This document shows positions 8,820 through 15,521 of a stretch of 27,509 bases of DNA, piece by piece; position 1 is the first letter of the stretch; each line of letters begins with the position of its first letter. Source of the stretch: Nevskia sp043781855 (GTDB lineage: Bacteria > Pseudomonadota > Gammaproteobacteria > Nevskiales > Nevskiaceae); NCBI GenBank assembly GCA_043781855.1, contig JAYWBB010000137.1, positions 1 through 27,509 on the forward strand, read 5' to 3'. The notes under the pieces are model-generated. The model saw only the letters and a program-made list of their open reading frames with translations, had not been told where the DNA came from and searched no databases. The translations under genes and the position numbers were made by a program.

Positions 8820-9998
8820 ATGTCCGAATCACCACAGCAGCAGCACCGCCCCGCCTTCGCTACCCGCGTGATCCACGCCGGCCAGAGTCCGGACCCGACC
8901 ACCGGCGCGATCATGCCGCCGATCTACGCGACCTCGACCTATGTCCAGCAGAGTCCCGGCGTGCACAAGGGTTACGAGTATTCGCGCACGCAGAACCCGA
9001 CGCGCTTCGCCTACGAACGTTGTGTGGCCGATCTCGAAAGCGGCACGCGCGGTTTTGCGTTCGCCTCGGGGCTGGCCGCGACCGCGACGATTCTCGACCT
9101 GCTGGAACCGGGCGCGCAGGTCATCGCCAGCGACGACATGTACGGCGGCACCTATCGTTTGTTCGCCCACGTACGCGAGAAGTCGGCCGGGCTGAAGTTT
9201 GCTTACGTCGACATGCGCGACCCGAAGAACATCGAGGCCGCGATCACGCCGGCCACGAAGATGATCTGGGTCGAAACGCCGACCAATCCGACGCTGAAGC
9301 TGGTCGATCTCTCTGCGGTTGCGGCGATCGCGAAGCGGCACAAGCTGCTCTCCGCCGCCGACAACACGTTTGCGAGTCCCTACGTGCAGCGCCCGCTGGA
9401 ACTCGGCTTCGACCTCGTGATGCACTCGGCCACCAAGTATCTGAATGGCCACTCCGACATGGTCGGCGGCATGGTCGTGGCCAGCGACAACACGGAACTC
9501 GCCGAACAGATGGCGTTCCTGCAGAACGCGGTCGGCGCCGTCGCCGGTCCGTTCGATTCATTCCTGGCGCTGCGCGGTCTGAAGACGCTGGCGCTGCGCA
9601 TGCAGCGGCATTGCGAGAATGCGCTGGCGCTGGCGCAATGGCTCGAAGTCCATCCGAAGGTCGCGCGCGTCTACTATCCCGGCCTGCCCTCGCATCCTCA
9701 GCACGCGCTGGCCAGGACGCAGATGCGCGCCGGCTTCGGCGGCATGATCTCGATCGACCTCAAGGGTGGGCTGGCCGAGGCGAAGCGCTTCCTCGAACGC
9801 TGCGCAGTCTTTGCACTCGCGGAAAGCCTGGGCGGCGTGGAGAGCCTGATCGAACACCCGGCGATCATGACCCACGCCAGCGTGCCGGCCGAGGTGCGCG
9901 CCACGCTCGGCATCAGCGACACGCTATGCCGGCTGTCGGTGGGCGTCGAGGATCTGGAGGATTTGAAAGCGGACCTCGATCAGGCGCTGCGCGGTTGA
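8820..9998 (+). CDS. metB: Cystathionine gamma-synthase / gamma-lyase family PLP enzyme
   Basis: A 392-residue fold-type I PLP enzyme of the Cys/Met metabolism family. The PLP lysine is K206 in HSATKYLNGHSD, the pyridine-binding aspartate is D181 in AADNTF, and the phosphate-binding Y-x-R is in YEYSRTQNPTR (about 54-56). SSG-type phosphate contacts are seen as FASGLAAT. Family members either join O-acylhomoserine and cysteine (MetB) or cleave cystathionine to cysteine, ammonia and 2-oxobutyrate (gamma-lyase, MccB). Pairing with the cystathionine beta-synthase gene in this window favours gamma-lyase and reverse transsulfuration, while close homologues in Xanthomonadales are usually named metB. 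The symbol is therefore provisional. The start ATG 8820 has only a weak CAGG site. The gene is divergent from the TonB receptor. Confidence 0.88.
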   Translation: MSESPQQQHRPAFATRVIHAGQSPDPTTGAIMPPIYATSTYVQQSPGVHKGYEYSRTQNPTRFAYERCVADLESGTRGFAFASGLAATATILDLLEPGAQVIASDDMYGGTYRLFAHVREKSAGLKFAYVDMRDPKNIEAAITPATKMIWVETPTNPTLKLVDLSAVAAIAKRHKLLSAADNTFASPYVQRPLELGFDLVMHSATKYLNGHSDMVGGMVVASDNTELAEQMAFLQNAVGAVAGPFDSFLALRGLKTLALRMQRHCENALALAQWLEVHPKVARVYYPGLPSHPQHALARTQMRAGFGGMISIDLKGGLAEAKRFLERCAVFALAESLGGVESLIEHPAIMTHASVPAEVRATLGISDTLCRLSVGVEDLEDLKADLDQALRG

Positions 9999-10012
9999 GT
10001 CAGTCGCGGGGG

Positions 10013-10120
10013 CCAGCGTCATATCGAATCGGCGACTAGCGCGTGATTGCCGACATCCGTGACCGCGAAATCCTGATCGTCGTCGTGCGCATCGGCAATC
10101 GCAAAGAAGTCTATCGTTGA
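10013..10120 (+). pseudogene. RelE/ParE-family toxin gene relic (C-terminal end only)
   Basis: Reading plus-strand codons from 10019 gives SYRIGD, a TAG stop (10037-10039), then RVIADIRDREILI, VVVRIGNRKEVYR and TGA (10118-10120). This is the conserved C-terminal part of RelE/ParE-type ribonuclease toxins, whose typical end is YRIGDYRVI followed by a beta strand and RVGHRREVYR. The TAG stands where a tyrosine codon (TAC/TAT) is expected. The N-terminal half of the toxin and any antitoxin gene are missing, and the relic begins about 15 bases after the metB stop codon. It appears to be the remnant of a toxin-antitoxin locus lost by deletion. Confidence 0.72.
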
Positions 10121-10150
10121 CACATCGAAGCCCTGAATCGAGACGCCCCA

Positions 10151-10498
10151 ATGACCGAAGCCCCGAACAGACTCGCCGAACGCCGCTGCGTTCCTTGCGA
10201 AGGCGACGCCAAGCCGCTCAGCGCCGCGCAGTGCCGCGCGCTGAAAAAACACCTGCGCGAGGAATGGCAGCTCGATGCCTCCGCGAAGAAGCTCATCGCG
10301 ACGTTCGAGTTCAAGAATTATTTCCGGACGCTGGCCTTCGTCAACGCCGTGGCTTACATCGCGATCAGCGAGGATCACCATCCGGATATCGCATTCGGCT
10401 ACAAGACCTGCGCGATCACTTATTCCACACACAACATCGGTGGCCTCTCCGAGAACGATTTCATCTGCGCGGCGAAAGTCGACGCGCTGCTGAACTGA
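10151..10498 (+). CDS. phhB: Pterin-4a-carbinolamine dehydratase
   Basis: A 115-residue cytoplasmic enzyme that dehydrates 4a-hydroxytetrahydrobiopterin, the product of phenylalanine hydroxylase, to recycle the pterin cofactor. The family signature is clear: the motif EDHHPDIAFGYKTCAI carries the histidine pair and the aspartate/proline of the active site, and the FEFKNYFRTLAFVNAVAYIA helix precedes it. Length is normal for bacterial PhhB. No phenylalanine hydroxylase gene is in the window, so it may act in a different pterin pathway or partner with a distant gene. The start ATG 10151 has no strong ribosome site. The downstream acetyltransferase gene begins 8 bases after the stop. Confidence 0.93.
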   Translation: MTEAPNRLAERRCVPCEGDAKPLSAAQCRALKKHLREEWQLDASAKKLIATFEFKNYFRTLAFVNAVAYIAISEDHHPDIAFGYKTCAITYSTHNIGGLSENDFICAAKVDALLN

Positions 10499-10506
10499 GG
10501 CTGTCG

Positions 10507-10968
10507 ATGACGGCGGCAGCCGTGGCCTGGCGGGTTTATCGCTGGCACGAATGGTCGAACGACCAGCTCTACGCGGCGCTGCGTCTGCGCAGCCAGATCT
10601 TCGTCGTCGAGCAGAACTGCATCTTTCCGGACATGGACGGGCTCGACCGCGACTGCGAGCACCTCTGCGGCACCGGCGCCGACGGCGCATTGCTGGCCTA
10701 TTCGCGGCTGTTGAGGCCGGGCCTGAAATATCCCGAGGCTTCGATCGGCCGCGTCGTGGTCGCCGAGCCGGCGCGCGGCAGGCAACTGGGCCGCAGGCTG
10801 ATGCAGGTCAGCCTCGGCGCTTGCCGCGAGCGTTTTCCAGGCGCGGCGATCCGCGTCGGCGCCCAGCAGCAGCTCGAGCGCTTCTACGCGAGCTTCGGCT
10901 TCATCACCGTGACCCCGCCCTATCTCGAAGACGGCATCTGGCATGTCGACATGCGCATGACCGCCTGA
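10507..10968 (+). CDS. elaA: ElaA-like GNAT acetyltransferase
   Basis: A 153-residue N-acetyltransferase. The start is ATG 10507, because GAGG (10497-10500) overlaps the phhB stop at good spacing. The N-terminal LYAALRLRSQIFVVEQNCIFPDMDGLDRDCEHL and the later GRVVVAEPARGRQLGRRLM (acetyl-CoA pyrophosphate loop, about 79-97) are typical of the ElaA subfamily. The C-terminal FYASFGF and EDGIWHVDMRM also fit. It would transfer an acetyl group from acetyl-CoA to a small molecule or protein amine; the substrate of this subfamily is not established. It is probably co-transcribed with phhB. Confidence 0.9.
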   Translation: MTAAAVAWRVYRWHEWSNDQLYAALRLRSQIFVVEQNCIFPDMDGLDRDCEHLCGTGADGALLAYSRLLRPGLKYPEASIGRVVVAEPARGRQLGRRLMQVSLGACRERFPGAAIRVGAQQQLERFYASFGFITVTPPYLEDGIWHVDMRMTA

Positions 10969-11020
10969 TTCCAGGCCGGTTCCAGGGCGCTGTCGCGGCC
11001 GACCCCGACGGGCGTCCGCT

Positions 11021-11026
11021 ATACTT
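11021..11026 (+). promoter_or_regulatory. Possible -10 element (TATACT) for the gspAB operon
   Basis: TATACT matches five of six bases of the sigma-70 -10 consensus and lies 40 bases upstream of the gspA start codon. No convincing -35 hexamer is seen at 16-18 bases upstream, so this is a weak call. Confidence 0.3.
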
Positions 11027-11065
11027 CGCGCTGTATTTTTCCCGATTCACAGACCGCCCCGAACC

Positions 11066-12745
11066 GTGTACGCCGCGCATTACAATCTCCGCGAGCCGCC
11101 GTTCTCGATCGCCCCCGATCCGGCGTTCCTGTACCTGAGTGCGCGCCACCAGGAAGCGCTCGGGCATCTGCTTTACGGCACCGGGCAGTATGGCGGTTTC
11201 GTGCAGCTGACCGGCGAGGTCGGCACCGGCAAGACCACGATCGTCCGCACCTTGCTCGCACAGAAGCTCGCGAACGTCGACATCGCGATGATCCACAACC
11301 CGCGCCAGAGCGAGCTTGAATTCGTCGCCTCGATCTGTGATGAACTCGGCGTTGTCTACCCGCACGATGGCGCGCACTCGGCAAGCTCGATCAAGGTGCT
11401 GGTCGATGCCCTGAACGGGCATTTGCTGAAGGCTCACGCCGAAGGCCGGCGCACCGTGCTGATCATCGACGAGGCGCAGAACCTGCAGCAGTCCGTGCTG
11501 GAGCAGGTGCGGCTGCTGACCAACCTCGAGACCGACAAGGAAAAGCTGCTGCGCATCATGCTGATCGGCCAGCCGGAACTCGCCGAACTGCTGGCACGGC
11601 CGGATCTGCGCCAGCTCGCCAGCCGCATCACCGCGCGCTTCCATCTCACACCGCTGACGGTCGTGGAGACGATCCGTTACATCATTCATCGCCTGCACGT
11701 GGCGGGCGGCGCCGCCGACCTGTTCACCGAAGCCGCCATGCGCCGGGTGCACCAGCACGCGCGCGGCATCCCGCGCCAGATCAATATCATCTGCGACCGC
11801 GCGCTGCTCGGCGCCTACGCCCGGGGCTTGCGCACGGTGACCTCGCAGATCGTCGATCAGGCGGCGGTCGAAGTGCTCGGCGCGCAACCGCGCAGCGCAC
11901 TGCTGGGCCGCATGATGGACACGCTTACGCCGCGTGCCGTGCCGTTGCCTTGGGTCGAAGGCGCACTGGCCGTGGCTGCGCTGATTATCGCCGGCGTACT
12001 GCTGAATCAGGCGCTATCGGCGCGCGGCGCCGTGACGGTGGCGCCCGCAACGGTCGTCGCCGCGGCGCCCGTCCCACCGCCCGCACCACTGCCCACCCCG
12101 CCGTCCGAGCCCGCCCCGCCGCCGATCGAGGCCGGCATCAACGCGCTCCGCGTTTCGGCCGAGCCGCTGCCAGCAGTCATGGCGCGCCTGATCGGCCTCT
12201 GGCAGCCGCAGCTGAGCATTCCGCGCGGCGAAAACGTGTGCAGCAGCCTCACGCGCAACGGCCTCGACTGCTACAAGGGCACCGCGCATTGGGACGACCT
12301 GCGGCAGATGAATCGCCCGGCGATTCTGACGCTGACCCAGGAAGACGGCAGGCGGCAGTTCGTGCTGCTGCGCCAGCTCGCCGGCGAGGTCGCCATGCTC
12401 GATACCGCGAACGGCATGCTGCGCATTCCGCTCGCGCAGCTCGACCCGCTGTGGAGCGGCGAGTTCCTGCTGCTCTGGCAACGGCAGACGCCAGAGACCG
12501 AGATCGGTCCGCAGTCCAGCGGCGATGCGGTCGTCTGGCTGCGCCGTGCGCTCGCCGGCGCCGAGGGCAAGACACTCGACGGCCCGCTGCCGACCAATTT
12601 CGGCCCCGAACTGCGCGCGCAACTCACGCGGTTCCAGGCAGCTCGCGGCCTCGATGCCGATGGCATCGCCGGCACGCGCACACTGATCGCGCTCGCCGAT
12701 CTCGAACACAAACCCGGCACGCCGACGTTGGAGCGCACGCAATGA
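11066..12745 (+). CDS. gspA: GspA/ExeA-like AAA ATPase with peptidoglycan-binding domain
   Basis: A 559-residue inner-membrane ATPase. In Aeromonas, ExeA with ExeB helps the type II secretion secretin cross and assemble in the cell wall. The start is GTG 11066 (MYAAHYNLREPPFSIAPDP), matching the conserved family N-terminus FGLxEPPFSLTPDP. Walker A is GEVGTGKT (50-57) and Walker B is VLIIDEAQ (131-138). A transmembrane helix lies at about 295-312, followed by a Pro/Ala-rich linker. A region resembling a C39-peptidase-like fold (about 370-470) comes next, and a peptidoglycan_binding_1-type domain (about 490-550, LDADGIAGTRTLIAL) ends the protein. The last four bases overlap the gspB start (ATGA), a sign of translational coupling. 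No core secretion genes are in the window. Confidence 0.93.
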   Translation: MYAAHYNLREPPFSIAPDPAFLYLSARHQEALGHLLYGTGQYGGFVQLTGEVGTGKTTIVRTLLAQKLANVDIAMIHNPRQSELEFVASICDELGVVYPHDGAHSASSIKVLVDALNGHLLKAHAEGRRTVLIIDEAQNLQQSVLEQVRLLTNLETDKEKLLRIMLIGQPELAELLARPDLRQLASRITARFHLTPLTVVETIRYIIHRLHVAGGAADLFTEAAMRRVHQHARGIPRQINIICDRALLGAYARGLRTVTSQIVDQAAVEVLGAQPRSALLGRMMDTLTPRAVPLPWVEGALAVAALIIAGVLLNQALSARGAVTVAPATVVAAAPVPPPAPLPTPPSEPAPPPIEAGINALRVSAEPLPAVMARLIGLWQPQLSIPRGENVCSSLTRNGLDCYKGTAHWDDLRQMNRPAILTLTQEDGRRQFVLLRQLAGEVAMLDTANGMLRIPLAQLDPLWSGEFLLLWQRQTPETEIGPQSSGDAVVWLRRALAGAEGKTLDGPLPTNFGPELRAQLTRFQAARGLDADGIAGTRTLIALADLEHKPGTPTLERTQ

Positions 12746-13758
12746 GCTACATCCTCGACGCGCTGAAACGCGCGGAACGCGAACGCAAACTCGGTCAGGC
12801 GCCGGCGGCGCTCGACGAGATCGCCTTACCCGGGCTGGACAAGGTTCGTCACGACCGGCGCCGCTGGCTCCTACGGGGCGGGATTGCGCTTGCGCTGATC
12901 GTGTTCGCGATCGCCGGCCGGTATCTGATCCCGTCTCGCGCCATTGCTCCTGAGCCGCCGACCGCTCGAATCCCGACACCCTCTTCAATCGCCGCTGTAC
13001 CGCCACCGGCAGAACCGGCCTTGCCCGAGCCGCGCGTCGTCAGCCCGGAACCAGGCAGCGACGCCCGGATCGAGGGTGGTGAAGCGATTTCCTCGCTCGA
13101 CGATCTCACCGGCGATGCGACGCCTGCCGGGGTCGCCGATGGCGCGCCGGGAGCATCGGAAAGCGCGGCAATCGACGCGAAGCCCCGGCCCTCGTCGGCG
13201 CTGCCGAAAAAAGCACCCGCACAGAAGAAGGCCGCTCCAGCGCGGGTCGTTGGCGGCCCGCAGCCCGAGCCGCCGAGCAGCCTCGGCGCGAAGCATGACA
13301 TCACTCCTCCGCCTGCGGCGGTGGCCGAAGAGTCAGCGCCTGCTGTGGCCTCGCCAGCGGACGAGAACACCATCGTTACTGCGCCTGCACCGGTCGCGCA
13401 GTCGGCTGAAGTGCCCGGCGCAGCACCGGCGCCGCCGCCGAAAGCGAGCGAGACGCCGCGAACGAACAAGCCAGCGGCGTCAGCTCAGATCACCGCCGAG
13501 CGCGCACGCGCCGAGCGTCTCGAATCGCTACGCCGCTTCAAGGAAATGCCCGCGGCTTATCGCGCGGAGTTTCCGGCGCTGACTGTCGATGTGCATGTTT
13601 ACAACGTCGACAACACGCGCAGCTTCGTCATCATCAACGGCAAGCGCTACCGCGACAACGACACGCTGGCCGAAGGTCCGCGCATCGTCGAGATCGTCTC
13701 GGAAGGTATCGTTTTCGACTGGCGCGGCGAGAAAGTGCTTTATGCGCTGGGACGCTAA
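12742..13758 (+). CDS. gspB: GspB/ExeB-like general secretion pathway protein
   Basis: A 338-residue single-pass inner-membrane protein. The start ATG 12742 overlaps the gspA stop (ATGA). Residues 1-35 are the cytoplasmic conserved start MSYILDALKRAERERKLG, and a transmembrane helix lies at about 42-62. A long Pro/Ala/Ser/Glu-rich periplasmic spacer (about 65-270) follows. The C-terminal GspB domain (about 275-338) has the conserved VHVYNVDNTRSFVIINGKRY and VFDWRGEKVLYAL segments. GspB partners GspA in secretin placement through peptidoglycan. The secreted S8 protease encoded at 15522 is a plausible cargo of the system these proteins support. The gene ends in a terminator shared with argD. 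Confidence 0.92.
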   Translation: MSYILDALKRAERERKLGQAPAALDEIALPGLDKVRHDRRRWLLRGGIALALIVFAIAGRYLIPSRAIAPEPPTARIPTPSSIAAVPPPAEPALPEPRVVSPEPGSDARIEGGEAISSLDDLTGDATPAGVADGAPGASESAAIDAKPRPSSALPKKAPAQKKAAPARVVGGPQPEPPSSLGAKHDITPPPAAVAEESAPAVASPADENTIVTAPAPVAQSAEVPGAAPAPPPKASETPRTNKPAASAQITAERARAERLESLRRFKEMPAAYRAEFPALTVDVHVYNVDNTRSFVIINGKRYRDNDTLAEGPRIVEIVSEGIVFDWRGEKVLYALGR

Positions 13759-13780
13759 GTTCTGGGGACGGCTAAGTTCT
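13754..13780. repeat. Short direct repeat at the end of gspB
   Basis: GCTAAGTTCT occurs twice, at 13754-13763 and 13771-13780, separated by GGGGACG. The gspB stop codon TAA lies inside the first copy. The internal string AAGTTCTGGGGACGG resembles, from memory, a fragment often found at the borders of REP-associated transposase genes. No transposase is nearby. Confidence 0.5.
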
Positions 13781-13785
13781 TCTGA

Positions 13786-13818
13786 GAAAAAAATGCCCGC
13801 CAACCGGCGGGCATTTTC
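13786..13818. terminator. Bidirectional rho-independent terminator (gspB / argD)
   Basis: ATGCCCGCC (13793-13801) and GGCGGGCAT (13806-13814) form a perfect 9-bp stem with an AACC loop. A run of A before it and TTTT after it let it act for both converging genes. Confidence 0.9.
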
Positions 13819-13832
13819 GTTTTCGCGGCAAC

Positions 13833-15053
13833 TCAAGCGCCGACTGCCTTCGGTAAAACCGTCAGTTCGGCGACGCCGGCTTCGAGACGGCGCAGGCCCT
13901 CGGCCATCTCCGCCTCACTGATGATCAAGCTGGGCGCAAGTCGCAGCACGTCCGGCCCCGCGACCAGCGTCCAGACGCCATGGTGCAGCCCGGCGTTGAC
14001 GATCTCCTTGGCCCGGCCCTTCCAGGCCGCCGACATCGGCGCGCCGATCAGAAGTCCGAGGCCGCGGCTGGGCTCGAATACGCCGTAGCGACGGCCGATC
14101 GAATCGAGACCTTCGCGCAGCCTCTGCGCGCGCTGCGCGACACCAGCGAGCAGCGCCGGATCGTTGACTGTATCGAGCACCGCCTCGGCCACTGCGCAGG
14201 CCAGCGGATTGCCGCCGTAAGTCGAACCGTGCGTGCCGAACGCGAGCACGTCGGCAGCTTTCTGCGTGCAGAGCATCGCGCCGATCGGAAAACCGCCGCC
14301 GAGGCCCTTGGCTGTGGTCAGCACATCCGGTGTCACGCCGAAATGCTCATAGGCATAGAGATGGCCGCTACGGCCCATACCGGTCTGGACTTCGTCGAAA
14401 ATCAGCAGCGCCCGATGGTCGTCGCAGAGCTCGCGCGCACCTTCGATGAATTCGCGAGTGGCGGGCACGATTCCGCCCTCGCCCTGAACCGGCTCGATGA
14501 CCACGGCACAGGTTTCGTCCGAAATTGCTGCCTTGAGTGCGGCGAGGTCGTTGAACGGCAGATGTGTGATGCCGCCGGGAATCGGCTCGAAGCCCTGCGT
14601 GTATTTGGCCTGGCCACCGACGCTGACCGTGAACAACGTGCGGCCGTGGAAAGCGTTGTAAAACGAAATGATCTGGTTCTTGCCGGGGCGCGTGGTGTTG
14701 CCGTAACGGCGCGCCAGCTTGAACGCCGCCTCGTTGGCCTCGCCGCCGGAATTGCAGAAAAACACGCGGTCCGCGAACGTCGCGGCGACCAGCTTCTGCG
14801 CGAGGCGCAGCGCCGGCTCGTTGGTCATCACGTTCGACAGATGCCAGAGCTTGTTGGCCTGCGCGGTGAGTGCACCGACCAGCTTCGGATGGCAGTGCCC
14901 GAGCACTGTCACGGCGATGCCGCCGGCGAAGTCGATGTATTCGCGGCCCTGCTGATCCCAGAGGCGGCTGCCTTCGCCACGCACCGGGACAATATCAGCG
15001 GGTTGGTAGTTGGGAACCATGACCTCGTTGAAGGTCTTGCGCGTCACGTTCAT
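13833..15053 (-). CDS. argD: Acetylornithine aminotransferase
   Basis: A 406-residue PLP enzyme that transaminates N-acetylglutamate semialdehyde to N-acetylornithine in arginine synthesis; in enteric bacteria it also serves the lysine pathway. The start ATG 15053 (MNVTRKTFNEVMVPNY) has AGGTGA close upstream and matches the usual family N-terminus; the frame extends further upstream to 15296 without support. The PLP lysine is K249 in TTAKGLGGGFPIGAM, the pyridine aspartate is in LLIFDEVQTGMGRSG (D220), the cofactor phosphate loop is NSGGEANEAAFKLAR, and GHCHPKL is near the start. Length is normal. It is convergent with gspB across a shared terminator, and has a small palindrome about 100 bases upstream (15149-15165). 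Confidence 0.94.
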   Translation of the reverse strand: MNVTRKTFNEVMVPNYQPADIVPVRGEGSRLWDQQGREYIDFAGGIAVTVLGHCHPKLVGALTAQANKLWHLSNVMTNEPALRLAQKLVAATFADRVFFCNSGGEANEAAFKLARRYGNTTRPGKNQIISFYNAFHGRTLFTVSVGGQAKYTQGFEPIPGGITHLPFNDLAALKAAISDETCAVVIEPVQGEGGIVPATREFIEGARELCDDHRALLIFDEVQTGMGRSGHLYAYEHFGVTPDVLTTAKGLGGGFPIGAMLCTQKAADVLAFGTHGSTYGGNPLACAVAEAVLDTVNDPALLAGVAQRAQRLREGLDSIGRRYGVFEPSRGLGLLIGAPMSAAWKGRAKEIVNAGLHHGVWTLVAGPDVLRLAPSLIISEAEMAEGLRRLEAGVAELTVLPKAVGA

Positions 15054-15148
15054 CTTGTCACCTGCGGCACAGCCGCTGAATTGTGGGGGAGCCTGCTCCT
15101 GTGCGCGTATTTTGCCATTTCCGGCGGCGCATTCGCAGACCCTATTCG

Positions 15149-15165
15149 GCTGAAGGAAATTCAGC
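15149..15165. promoter_or_regulatory. Palindrome upstream of argD
   Basis: GCTGAA (15149-15154) and TTCAGC (15160-15165) are perfect inverted 6-mers around GGAAA, about 96 bases upstream of the argD start codon. The core TGAA-N5-TTCA is reminiscent of an ArgR box (TGAAT-N4-ATTCA) but one base shorter, so ArgR control is only a suggestion. Confidence 0.35.
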
Positions 15166-15212
15166 TCCGACGACCACGCGCCGGCAAGTTCGCGGGACGG
15201 TTTTCGCCCATG

Positions 15213-15242
15213 AAAAAGGCCGGAACAAAGTCCGGCCTTTTT
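15213..15242 (-). terminator. Rho-independent terminator after tRNA-Ala
   Basis: A 7-bp stem GGCCGGA/TCCGGCC (15218-15224, 15231-15237) with loop ACAAAG is flanked by AAAAA and TTTTT. Read on the minus strand, it follows the tRNA gene by 15 bases and ends in a U run. It also separates the tRNA from argD downstream. Confidence 0.88.
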
Positions 15243-15257
15243 ATACCCTTCAATACT

Positions 15258-15333
<76 letters not shown>

Positions 15334-15521
15334 AAGCGAGACACTCAGTTTAACAGCCTTGCAAAGGCCGTGGCACAGATTTTTATGGCCGCAGCACGGT
15401 CTATTGTTCAGACCTTCGTTCGGCGCGTCGAATGTTCCGCGCATCCGCAGCGGCTGGCGCAACGTTATCCGGACTGGTAAAGCATCACCCTCGCTGCGCT
15501 CACTATCGTCAAGGAGTCTCC

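Noticed and set aside
10019..10690. 223-codon minus-strand frame over phhB and elaA
   Set aside because: It runs antisense to two recognised genes; its protein-like tail is the mirror of the RelE-type relic on the plus strand.
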